From the NCBI RefSeq assembly GCF_900142105.1, contig NZ_FQZS01000004.1, positions 1 through 64,000 of the forward strand: a DNA stretch of 64,000 nucleotides, written 5' to 3'. Shown piece by piece: positions 46,110 through 54,113 of this stretch (within the stretch, counting starts at the first letter, position 1; the number at the start of each line of letters is the position of its first letter). This DNA comes from Lutispora thermophila DSM 19022 (GTDB lineage: Bacteria > Bacillota > Clostridia > Lutisporales > Lutisporaceae). The notes beneath the pieces were generated by a model, which saw only the letters and a list, made by a program, of their open reading frames with translations, made no database searches and had not been told where the DNA came from. The position numbers and the translations under genes were made by a program.

Positions 46110-46664
46110 TTGATTAAAGAATGTATAGTTGTAGAAGGAAAAAACGATGCGGCTGCCGTTAAAAGGGCAGTTGATGCAGATATAATAATAACCAGCGGTT
46201 TTGGAATCACGGGAGAGACTTTGAGGCTCATAAGAACTGCGGCGGATAAAAGAGGGGTAATAGTTCTTACAGACCCGGATTTTATGGGAGAAAAAATAAG
46301 AAAAATAATAGGAGAAAGAATTCCCGGAGTGAAGCACGCTTTTATACCTAGGGAAGAAGCCATGGAAGAAGGAGATGTGGGAGTAGAAAATGCATCTCCT
46401 GAGAGCATCATAAAGGCTCTAAGCATGGCTAGATATGAAGTAAAAGATAAGAGAAAGGAATTCACTCATCTGGATATGGTGGAAAACGGACTTGTAGGTT
46501 GTTCGGAAGCTTCTGATATGAGGGCAAAGGTAGGAAAGGCTTTAGGCATAGGATATGCCAATGGAAAGCAATTTTTGAACAGGCTGAATAATTATGGTAT
46601 CACAAGAGAAGAGTTTTATAAAGCAATAGAATCCGCAAGGAGGGTACAAAATGAAAAAATATAG
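46110..46664 (+). CDS. rnmV: ribonuclease M5 (5S rRNA maturase)
   Basis: A 184-residue Toprim protein: VVEGKNDAAAVKRAV has the catalytic Glu, and VIVLTDPDFMGEKIRKII the DxD metal pair. RNase M5 processes 5S rRNA precursors in low-GC Gram-positives. TTG start at 46110 with GGGGGAAG 5 nt upstream. Overlaps ksgA by 14 bases, as in B. subtilis where the two are adjacent. Confidence 0.96.
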   Translation: MIKECIVVEGKNDAAAVKRAVDADIIITSGFGITGETLRLIRTAADKRGVIVLTDPDFMGEKIRKIIGERIPGVKHAFIPREEAMEEGDVGVENASPESIIKALSMARYEVKDKRKEFTHLDMVENGLVGCSEASDMRAKVGKALGIGYANGKQFLNRLNNYGITREEFYKAIESARRVQNEKI

Positions 46665-47520
46665 TCTGGCAGATGCTACAAGAGATGCTATGAAGAAGTT
46701 CGACATAAAGGCTTCCAAAAAATATGGACAAAATTTTTTGATAGATGGTGAAGTTCTTCAAAAGATACTCGATGTTTCTAATGTAAATAAACAATCGATG
46801 GTTCTTGAAATAGGACCCGGACTTGGAACCCTCACCAGACAGCTATGTGAAAGAGCGGCAAGGGTATTGGCTGTTGAGATAGACAAGGATTTGGTTAAGG
46901 CGCTGAAGATCAACATGTCCAATTATGAAAATTTTATACTTGTAAATGATGACATAATGAGGCTTAACCTCAGAGAATTGTTTAGGGAAAACTTTGGTGG
47001 TGCCAAGGTGGATGTTGTAGCAAACCTTCCTTATTATATAACTACCCCAATAATAATGATGCTTCTGGAAGAAGATTTGAATCTTTCATCTATCACCCTT
47101 ATGGTTCAGAAGGAAGTTGCTGAGCGTATAACGGCTTCTCCGGGAGGTAAGGATTATGGTGTCTTGACACTGTCTGTTCAATATTATTCTATACCTGAGT
47201 TAGTGACAATAGTTCCCGCTGAGGCTTTTATGCCTGTTCCTGGAGTTGATTCTGCCGTAGTTCATCTGAAAATAAGGGACCAGGTACCTGTTGAGTTGGT
47301 GGATGAAAAATTGTTTTTCTCAGTTATAAAAGCTGCCTTCGCACAAAGAAGAAAAACCATATTAAATGCTCTTAACGGCAGTAGTCTCAATCTTGATAGA
47401 AATGAAATAGAAGAAGCATTATCAAGCTGCGGTATTGATTCCAAGAGAAGAGGTGAGACGCTGTCAATGGATGAATTTGCAGTACTAAGCAATAAAATAA
47501 GCCTTTTTTTGAAAAAGTAG
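46651..47520 (+). CDS. rsmA: 16S rRNA adenine dimethyltransferase
   Basis: A 289-residue KsgA/RsmA enzyme: FDIKASKKYGQNFLID, the SAM site LEIGPGLGTLTRQL, and NLPYYITTPI (motif IV). It dimethylates A1518 and A1519 of 16S rRNA in late small-subunit maturation. AAGGAGGG lies 7 nt before ATG. End of the conserved block; yabG, usual next gene in Bacilli, is absent. Confidence 0.97.
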   Translation: MKKYSLADATRDAMKKFDIKASKKYGQNFLIDGEVLQKILDVSNVNKQSMVLEIGPGLGTLTRQLCERAARVLAVEIDKDLVKALKINMSNYENFILVNDDIMRLNLRELFRENFGGAKVDVVANLPYYITTPIIMMLLEEDLNLSSITLMVQKEVAERITASPGGKDYGVLTLSVQYYSIPELVTIVPAEAFMPVPGVDSAVVHLKIRDQVPVELVDEKLFFSVIKAAFAQRRKTILNALNGSSLNLDRNEIEEALSSCGIDSKRRGETLSMDEFAVLSNKISLFLKK

Positions 47521-47582
47521 TCTACAATGGCCCATCCCAGACATATATTAGTAATGACAATTTTTGAAGGGAGGGGGCTAAT

Positions 47583-49088
47583 GTGCCTTTAGGATATGAA
47601 TATAAAAGGTACTTTATAATATTGCAGGAAGAGGACAAGGGTTATGCCATGACAGCCGGCAAGATACCTACCGGTTATGTGAAGATAGAAATAAAGAAGA
47701 ATAAGGTGAAAATCGGCGGGTTCATACAGAACATGAAATCAGACGATAAATCCAAGTACAGACTAAACCTTTTGGCCCCGAAGGAAAAACGCATACTGGA
47801 CATAGGCCTATTTAGAATGGATAATAGCGGCAGGGGAGAATTTTACGCTGAATTTGATTCGGACAATGTTTATAACAGCAATATTCCCATCAACGAATTT
47901 ACAGGTGCTTTAGTAGTTGCAGGGTCAGGAGTGCCTCTGGTAGGCTATTCGGGAAGGGACAGCATACCCTGGAGGGAATGGTACAATAAGGAGAGAAAAG
48001 AAACCCCCGAGATTGAAGAATTGCCTCGCATTGAGGAAAAAGAGGAATTAAAAGAAGTTGAAGCAATTCCGGAGACAAGGGTAGAAGAGATTATAAATCC
48101 CATGGAAGACAGAAAAGAAGTTGATGTAGTGCCGGATGATGTGAGAATAGAAGAAGCTGTGGAACCTTCGGATAGTATGGAGGAAATGGGATCACGGGAG
48201 GAAGAAGAAAGAATAGATGAAGAAACAGTAGAAATTCATATAGAAGAAATAGAAGAAGACAGATATATTGAAGAAGATAAAAGGGAAGAGAGATATGTTG
48301 AAGAAATAGAAAAAACTGAACAGATACAGGATAGAGAAGAAAGAATTGAAATAGAAAGATTCATGGAGATAGAAGAAGCCCCCCTAATGATTGAAAACGA
48401 TATGGAACATCTGAACAGAATGGTTGAGAATGTATATTATGTTGAGGAAGATGAAATAAGGGATGAGTTCATTGAAGCAAGAGAGACAGATGTAATAGAA
48501 GATATTGTGAGAAAAGATGACATAGCTAGAGATGAAGTAGAGAACATGGAAATGAGGGCAGAACCGGTACCTTTATATTATGAAGAACCGCAAAACATGG
48601 AGAGATTGTCCTTCCATGAAACTGATATGAGCAGTTTACTAGTTTATCCTGAAAATACATTAAGGCATGATAAAGAAGAAGAGCAAGATGAAAATAGAAT
48701 AAGCAGACAATTGGCGGATATCGTAAAAAATATGGAAAGATTTGATGATTTCTATAGCCAGTATGGTGTAAGATGGTATAGAATCGGAAGGCAACTGCCA
48801 CTATTAGATGATGTGATAATACCTATTAATGGGGCCACGATGCCTTTATCTTATCCATATATATCGGAGACTAATGGTAGGAACATAGGAAATTCCATAC
48901 TGGGTGTAGAATATAGAAGAGGAGAAATAAGGTACGTTTATATAGGCATACAGGGAATATATAATGAAGCATGCAGGCCATGTTTTCAATACAGGGGTTT
49001 TTCAGGATACAGGAGAACAAGAGATGGTAGAAGAGGATATTGGATCATGTGCATAGATATTATAAAAGGAAAACTATGCAGGATTTGA
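47583..49088 (+). CDS. Glu-rich protein of unknown function with conserved-looking ends
   Basis: A 501-residue protein in three parts. The N-terminal 115 residues (YKRYFIILQEEDKGYA..., VKIGGFIQNMK, YRLNLLAPKEKRILDIG) look like a folded beta domain. The middle, about 135-370, is a low-complexity run of Glu, Ile, Arg and Val of likely disordered or helical form. The C-terminal 100 residues are rich in Tyr, Arg and Gly with ACRPCFQYRGFSGYRRTRDGRRGYW and end in CIDIIKGKLCRI. No signal peptide or membrane segment. I do not recognise it; a spore-coat or morphogenetic role is possible by layout and location but not shown. GTG start with GGAGGGGG 5 nt upstream. Confidence 0.85.
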   Translation: MPLGYEYKRYFIILQEEDKGYAMTAGKIPTGYVKIEIKKNKVKIGGFIQNMKSDDKSKYRLNLLAPKEKRILDIGLFRMDNSGRGEFYAEFDSDNVYNSNIPINEFTGALVVAGSGVPLVGYSGRDSIPWREWYNKERKETPEIEELPRIEEKEELKEVEAIPETRVEEIINPMEDRKEVDVVPDDVRIEEAVEPSDSMEEMGSREEEERIDEETVEIHIEEIEEDRYIEEDKREERYVEEIEKTEQIQDREERIEIERFMEIEEAPLMIENDMEHLNRMVENVYYVEEDEIRDEFIEARETDVIEDIVRKDDIARDEVENMEMRAEPVPLYYEEPQNMERLSFHETDMSSLLVYPENTLRHDKEEEQDENRISRQLADIVKNMERFDDFYSQYGVRWYRIGRQLPLLDDVIIPINGATMPLSYPYISETNGRNIGNSILGVEYRRGEIRYVYIGIQGIYNEACRPCFQYRGFSGYRRTRDGRRGYWIMCIDIIKGKLCRI

Positions 49089-49133
49089 TTGATGTTGATG
49101 GAAGCTTACTTTACTAATCAATGATGAATGTAA

Positions 49134-49172
49134 GGGGATATCAGGGATGCTGATATCTCTTTAAAATTTTTT
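49134..49172 (+). terminator. Rho-independent terminator
   Basis: GGATATCAG (49136-49144) / CTGATATCT (49150-49158), tail CTTTAAAATTTTTT. Ends the Glu-rich protein gene. Confidence 0.75.
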
Positions 49173-49251
49173 GCTGGATTAAAGTAACATGTGGAAAAGT
49201 TATGTTTTTGTGGTAGAATTGTATGTGGAATAAATACAGGGGATTGATTCG

Positions 49252-50370
49252 ATGAAAATAGATAATATTATTGATAAAAAATTGCTGAAAAACATAGATA
49301 TAGGAATAATTATCTCAGTTATTCTGCTTTTCGTTGCAGGCATCATTGCCATATCAAGCGCTACAGGAGTGGCCTACGGAGGGTCGCTGAGATATGTAAA
49401 GATTCAAAGTGTGGCTTTTGTATTAGGCCTGATAGCCATGCTTATTACACTTGTTATTGACTACAATACTTTCGGAGAGATGAGCAAAACTATATATATA
49501 GTAAGCATCATTCTCTTAATATCAGTTCTTATATTCGGGAAGGAAGTAAAGGGATCAAAAAGCTGGTTTGATTTTGGAGTAGTTAATTTTCAACCTTCGG
49601 AGATTGTGAAGATCAGCTTTATTCTCTCCTTTGCCAAGGTTTTGGAAAAAAGGGAAGATACCCTGGATACTTTTAAGGGGATTTTACCTGTAGTGCTGTA
49701 TATAGTTCCCATAGTAGGATTGATACTATTGCAAAACGACTTTGGAACCGCATTGGTATTTGTGTTTTTTATAGCCTTTATGCTATTTGCAGCGGGCATA
49801 GGTTATAAATATGTTTTCGGTGCAGTAGTTTTGGGAATCCTAAGCTTACCATTGCTTTGGTTCTATGTTTTTGAAGACTATCAGAGAAAGAGAATACTGG
49901 TTTTTCTTAATCCGGAAATGGATCCTCTAGGAAGAGGGTATCACGTTATACAATCAAAAATAGCAGTAGGTTCAGGCCAGTTTTGGGGTAAAGGATTGTA
50001 TCAGGGTACTCAGAATAATCTTGGATTCATACCTGAAAGGCATACAGATTTCATATTTTCAGTCATTGGTGAAGAAATGGGACTGGTAGGCTCTGTGGCA
50101 ATAATACTGCTGTTTATGCTTCTGATTATGAGATGCATATATATAGCAAAAATATCTAAAGATAGCTATGGGAAATACATATGTATTGGTGTCATGGCCA
50201 TGTTTTTATTTCACATATTGGAGAATATAGGCATGACGATAGGAATGATGCCCGTAACAGGTATTCCTTTGCCTTTTGTAAGTTATGGAGGCAGTTCACT
50301 TTTGACCAATATGATAGCTATTGGCCTGGTTTTGAATGTGGGAATGAGAAGACAAGTAATAAGATTTTAA
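49252..50370 (+). CDS. rodA: rod-shape SEDS glycosyltransferase
   Basis: A 372-residue SEDS protein with ten membrane segments. FQPSEIVKISFILSFAK, NDFGTALVF, ERHTDFIFSVIGEEMG, and MPVTGIPLPFVSYGGSSL mark it; the MPVTGIPLPF wording favours RodA over FtsW. It polymerises lipid II during side-wall growth with a class B PBP, which is not in this window. ATG at 49252 with GGGGATT 5-10 nt upstream is a modest site. It is not obviously in an operon with the gene that follows. Confidence 0.94.
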   Translation: MKIDNIIDKKLLKNIDIGIIISVILLFVAGIIAISSATGVAYGGSLRYVKIQSVAFVLGLIAMLITLVIDYNTFGEMSKTIYIVSIILLISVLIFGKEVKGSKSWFDFGVVNFQPSEIVKISFILSFAKVLEKREDTLDTFKGILPVVLYIVPIVGLILLQNDFGTALVFVFFIAFMLFAAGIGYKYVFGAVVLGILSLPLLWFYVFEDYQRKRILVFLNPEMDPLGRGYHVIQSKIAVGSGQFWGKGLYQGTQNNLGFIPERHTDFIFSVIGEEMGLVGSVAIILLFMLLIMRCIYIAKISKDSYGKYICIGVMAMFLFHILENIGMTIGMMPVTGIPLPFVSYGGSSLLTNMIAIGLVLNVGMRRQVIRF

Positions 50371-50514
50371 TATCCAATGGGGACGAACAAGTATTTTAAA
50401 CTATTTAAACGAAATATTGATTATTTTGTCTTTAAATACTGATTTTTGGTATTGTACTTGTGCTTGTATAAGAATATACTTATGATGGCATATTTTTTTT
50501 GGAGGTGTAACTCT

Positions 50515-52140
50515 TTGGTCTTTAACATGGTAATAAACTTGTTTGCAGGTTTGGCTATATTTTTGTATGGCATGAAGGTTATGTCCGATGCCTTGCAAAA
50601 AGCTGCAGGAAACAGGATGAAAAGACTACTGGAGATTCTAACTAGAAACAGAGTATTAGCGGTTTTGGTAGGAACGGTCATAACTGCCATAATTCAAAGC
50701 AGCAGCGCCACTACAGTAATGGTAGTAGGCCTTGTAAATGCAGGCATAATGAATCTAAGCCAGGCTGTGGGCGTTATAATGGGAGCTAATATAGGTACCA
50801 CTATGACAGCCCAGTTAATTGCTTTTAAATTTGATAATATTGTTCCTTTTGCATTAATTATAGGAGACGTTTTTGTACTCTTTGGAAGGAAAAAAACCCA
50901 TAGGCAGTTAGGTGAGTTGATTCTGGGTTTTGGATTGCTTTTCATGGGAATGAATTATATGAGCGATGCTATGAAACCATTAAGAGAAATACCCCAATTT
51001 ACTCAGTTCATGGTTGATTTGCAGCATAATCCTATACTTGGTGTATTTGCCGGTTTCCTGCTTACTGCTGTAGTTCAAAGCAGTAGTGCCACCATAGGTA
51101 TTCTTCAGGCATTGGCTTCTCAGGGTCTGGTACCTATAGAGGCTGCGTTGCCCATATTATTTGGTGATAATATTGGTACATGTGTAACTGCCCTTTTGGC
51201 CAGTATCGGTACAAATCTCACTGCTAAAAGAGCAGCCCTTATGCATCTCATATTCAATATTATTGGTACGTTTATATTCTTGATAATACTTGGACCAGTA
51301 GTAGGCATTATTAAATTTACTTCTATAGATACAGTTAGGCAGATAGCTAATGCCCATACATTATTCAATCTTGTAAACACTATCATTCAATTGCCTTTTG
51401 CAGGATTTCTTGTAGTAATAGTCACAAAAATTTTGCCTGGAAAAGAAGAGTCTGATCCATCAAAGCTTGTATATCTGGATGAGAGAATACTTGAGACACC
51501 ATCTGTAGCTGTTGTCCAGATAATAAAAGAAATATTAAGGATGGCAGATATAGCAAGGACAAATGTAAAAAAATCCATAGATGCCATATTAAGCGGCGAT
51601 GAGAAATTGATAGAGGAAGTATATACTGACGAGAAGACTATAAACGCTCTGGAAAGAAAGATAACAGAATATTTGTTGGCTGTTTCCAGCAAACCTATAA
51701 GTGAAGACCAATCAAATAGAGTGGCAGCTTTGTTTAATACTGTTCACGACGTTGAGAGAATAGGAGATCATGCTGAGAACTTGGTTGAACTGGCCCAATT
51801 TAAGATAGATAACAAAATAGTATTTTCGGATACTGCTATAAAAGAAGTTAAGGAAATCTACAGTATAGTAGATAGAGCTATAGAAGCAGCTCTGGAAGCA
51901 TTGAAAAATGATGATGAAGAAAAAGTAAAAGAAGTAGATAAATATGAAGATATGGTTGATGAATTAAGGGATAGTTTCAGAGAAAGCCACATAAGGCGTT
52001 TAAACAACAATCAGTGCAATATAAATGCAGGAGTAGTATTTTTGGATATAATCACCAATCTTGAAAGGATTTCGGACCATGGTATCAATATTGCAGGAAT
52101 TGTAAATCCCAGTGCGATAAATCAAAAACCAAAAAAATAG
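50515..52140 (+). CDS. Na+/Pi cotransporter family protein with PhoU-like domain
   Basis: A 541-residue protein with an N-terminal duplicated NptA/PNaS transporter (about 1-310). The paired signature QSSSATTVMVVGLVNAG and QSSSATIGILQALAS marks the inverted repeat. A C-terminal PhoU-like helical domain follows (about 345-530). It moves phosphate with sodium, probably under PhoU-type control. TTG at 50515 is chosen: GGAGGTG lies 7 nt upstream; an earlier ATG at 50446 has no site. Confidence 0.93.
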   Translation: MVFNMVINLFAGLAIFLYGMKVMSDALQKAAGNRMKRLLEILTRNRVLAVLVGTVITAIIQSSSATTVMVVGLVNAGIMNLSQAVGVIMGANIGTTMTAQLIAFKFDNIVPFALIIGDVFVLFGRKKTHRQLGELILGFGLLFMGMNYMSDAMKPLREIPQFTQFMVDLQHNPILGVFAGFLLTAVVQSSSATIGILQALASQGLVPIEAALPILFGDNIGTCVTALLASIGTNLTAKRAALMHLIFNIIGTFIFLIILGPVVGIIKFTSIDTVRQIANAHTLFNLVNTIIQLPFAGFLVVIVTKILPGKEESDPSKLVYLDERILETPSVAVVQIIKEILRMADIARTNVKKSIDAILSGDEKLIEEVYTDEKTINALERKITEYLLAVSSKPISEDQSNRVAALFNTVHDVERIGDHAENLVELAQFKIDNKIVFSDTAIKEVKEIYSIVDRAIEAALEALKNDDEEKVKEVDKYEDMVDELRDSFRESHIRRLNNNQCNINAGVVFLDIITNLERISDHGINIAGIVNPSAINQKPKK

Positions 52141-52168
52141 ATAGAAAAGGATGGTTTGATATAGCTTT

Positions 52169-52280
52169 TTATAATGTTTAAGAAAGCATAAGTTTCCAAA
52201 TATATACTTTCCCTTAAAAGCATTTCAAGAAGGGCTTCCTTGACTGTCAAATGGTTGCAAAGGAAGCCTTTCTCATTTTT
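52169..52280 (+). repeat. two-hairpin intergenic repeat, copy D
   Basis: Starts TATAATGTTTAAGAAAGC. The first stem is degenerate (AAGAAAGCATA versus TATACTTTCCCTT), followed by the joint AAAAGCATTTCAAGAA and a strong second stem GGCTTCCTT (52234) / AAGGAAGCC (52260) that ends TTTCTCATTTTTT. This second stem could terminate the phosphate transporter gene. Confidence 0.8.
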
Positions 52281-52339
52281 TGACTTTTCTCTATATTTCC
52301 CAGGAAATAATGTCGATTAATAAATTATAATGTTTATTA

Positions 52340-52368
52340 TTGACTTTATAAGAGGTATAATATAGAAT
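52340..52368 (+). promoter_or_regulatory. possible promoter of the chemoreceptor gene
   Basis: TTGACT (52340-52345), 17-base spacer, TAGAAT (52363-52368). No flagellar sigma factor (sigma-D type) motif was recognised. Confidence 0.45.
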
Positions 52369-52395
52369 ATGCAGTAATAAGTGGGAGGTATGCAT

Positions 52396-53997
52396 ATGAC
52401 GATTCTTTGGAAAGCCTATATTTTGGTGAGCATAGCTATAGGTCTATGTGCTATTATTGCGAGGAATAATTTAATAATACTATCAATATTAATTGCTGCG
52501 CTTGTTGCCATGAAAATAGGATTTGTTTATGCCATCAGCATAGGTACAAAGAAGATACATGAAAACCTTACTAGTATAGTAAATGGACAGTTGAATATTA
52601 ATATAAGAAAGACCAAGGTAAAAGCAATCAATAGAATCGCAGAAAAGTTCAATGAGTATCTGGATAAAGTGAGAAGTCTTACAGGACAATATGTTAATTT
52701 GTCAGACAGAACTTCAAAGGAATCTCAGACAATGAAGATGCAAGCAGAAAGTCTGAAGATTACTGCCAGTGAGATAGCTTCCACTGTGCAGAATATTTCA
52801 GAGGCAGTAAACAGCCAAGCCGATTCAACCATGAGCGTAAAAGAAAGTATAGATATATTTACTAATGGAGTAGAAAATATCTACCAAAATGCATGGGAAT
52901 GCCTGAATGCAGCAAAAAATTCAAAATCAGTTGTAGATGAGAGCTTTGAAACCTTTAAGGAAGCATTCCTCAAGATGGAAGAGGTAAAGCAGCATAATGA
53001 TAAGGTGCTTCAGGACATGTTGAAGCTTAACAACTCAATAAAGGAGATAAGTGCAATAACTGAAGCAGTGGAATCCATAGCTTCTCAGACACATCTTCTG
53101 GCGCTGAATGCCTCTATTGAGGCTGCAAGAGCAGGGGAAACAGGAAGAGGCTTTGCAGTGGTAGCAGGGGAGGTAAGCAAGCTGGCAGATGACTCTTCTA
53201 ACTCTGCTAAGAAGATAAAGGAACTTATTGAAGGCATAATAAAAGACATAGACGAATTATCATCTAACCTTAAGACGGAGACACAAGTTGTGGAAAACAA
53301 TGTGGCCTATGCTGAGAAAGCATTCAAGAAATCGGAAGATATAAATGAAGCTGTTGTAAAGAACATGGACGCAGCTCAGGCAATAGTGGATCTGACTAAA
53401 GAGCAAAAAGCCAAGCTGGATGAGATTGCCCAGGCTATAGAGAATATCAGTGATACAACGCAGCAAAATGCAGCAGTGGTTGAAGAAATAAATGCATCCA
53501 CTGAGGAACAGCTATCCATAATTGAGACCATGTATGACTCCATATTAAGTTTAAGCGATGCCATTGAAAACAGCAAAGAAATAATCGGCAATTTCATGAA
53601 AGGCTTTAATATAACAGATGAGATAAAATCCCGAGTGGAAGCGGTTAAAGGAATGCTTACGGATATATCAAAAGTCGAAGGACTTTTACATATGGAAGAA
53701 ACTGAAGGCAGTCAGTTGTTTAAGGAGAAGCAAAAGAATCTAAGCTATGTGGAGTTAATTGCCTTGGTTGATGAAAATGGAAGACTGTTATACTCAAGCC
53801 CTGAAGTTCCTGTAGATCAGAGAAGTTGCAGTGCTAGGGAATTTTTCCAAAGGGCAGTTAAAGGAGAAACCTATGTAAGCAAAGAGTATATATCCATACT
53901 TACCAACCATTACAATATAACCGTGTCTATACCCATCTATGAAGGAGGAAATGTTAAAGGAGTACTCCTTGCAGATATAAATCTAAATGATAATTAG
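52396..53997 (+). CDS. methyl-accepting chemotaxis protein with C-terminal cytoplasmic sensor
   Basis: A 533-residue receptor. Two N-terminal membrane segments (about 4-22 and 26-48) are joined by a very short loop, so there is no external ligand domain. A HAMP-like stretch and the long signalling hairpin follow, with the conserved tip [39 protein letters not shown]. The last 110 residues ([17 protein letters not shown]..., [25 protein letters not shown]) resemble a Cache/PDC sensor placed in the cytoplasm at the C-terminus, which is an unusual order. ATG at 52396 with GGGAGGT 6 nt upstream; the in-frame GTG at 52381 includes that site. Confidence 0.93.
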   Translation: MTILWKAYILVSIAIGLCAIIARNNLIILSILIAALVAMKIGFVYAISIGTKKIHENLTSIVNGQLNINIRKTKVKAINRIAEKFNEYLDKVRSLTGQYVNLSDRTSKESQTMKMQAESLKITASEIASTVQNISEAVNSQADSTMSVKESIDIFTNGVENIYQNAWECLNAAKNSKSVVDESFETFKEAFLKMEEVKQHNDKVLQDMLKLNNSIKEISAITEAVESIASQTHLLALNASIEAARAGETGRGFAVVAGEVSKLADDSSNSAKKIKELIEGIIKDIDELSSNLKTETQVVENNVAYAEKAFKKSEDINEAVVKNMDAAQAIVDLTKEQKAKLDEIAQAIENISDTTQQNAAVVEEINASTEEQLSIIETMYDSILSLSDAIENSKEIIGNFMKGFNITDEIKSRVEAVKGMLTDISKVEGLLHMEETEGSQLFKEKQKNLSYVELIALVDENGRLLYSSPEVPVDQRSCSAREFFQRAVKGETYVSKEYISILTNHYNITVSIPIYEGGNVKGVLLADINLNDN

Positions 53998-54006
53998 AAA
54001 TTCTGT

Positions 54007-54035
54007 AAACAACCCAACAGGGTTGTTTATTTTTG
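54007..54035 (+). terminator. Rho-independent terminator after the chemoreceptor
   Basis: AAACAACCC, loop AACA, GGGTTGTTT then ATTTTTG. Confidence 0.9.
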
Positions 54036-54113
54036 TAACAAATTAGAAATATAACTCGTCCAATATTAATGGTACAATAGAGTAGAATCATTGATGCACA
54101 GGAGGTAATTTAT

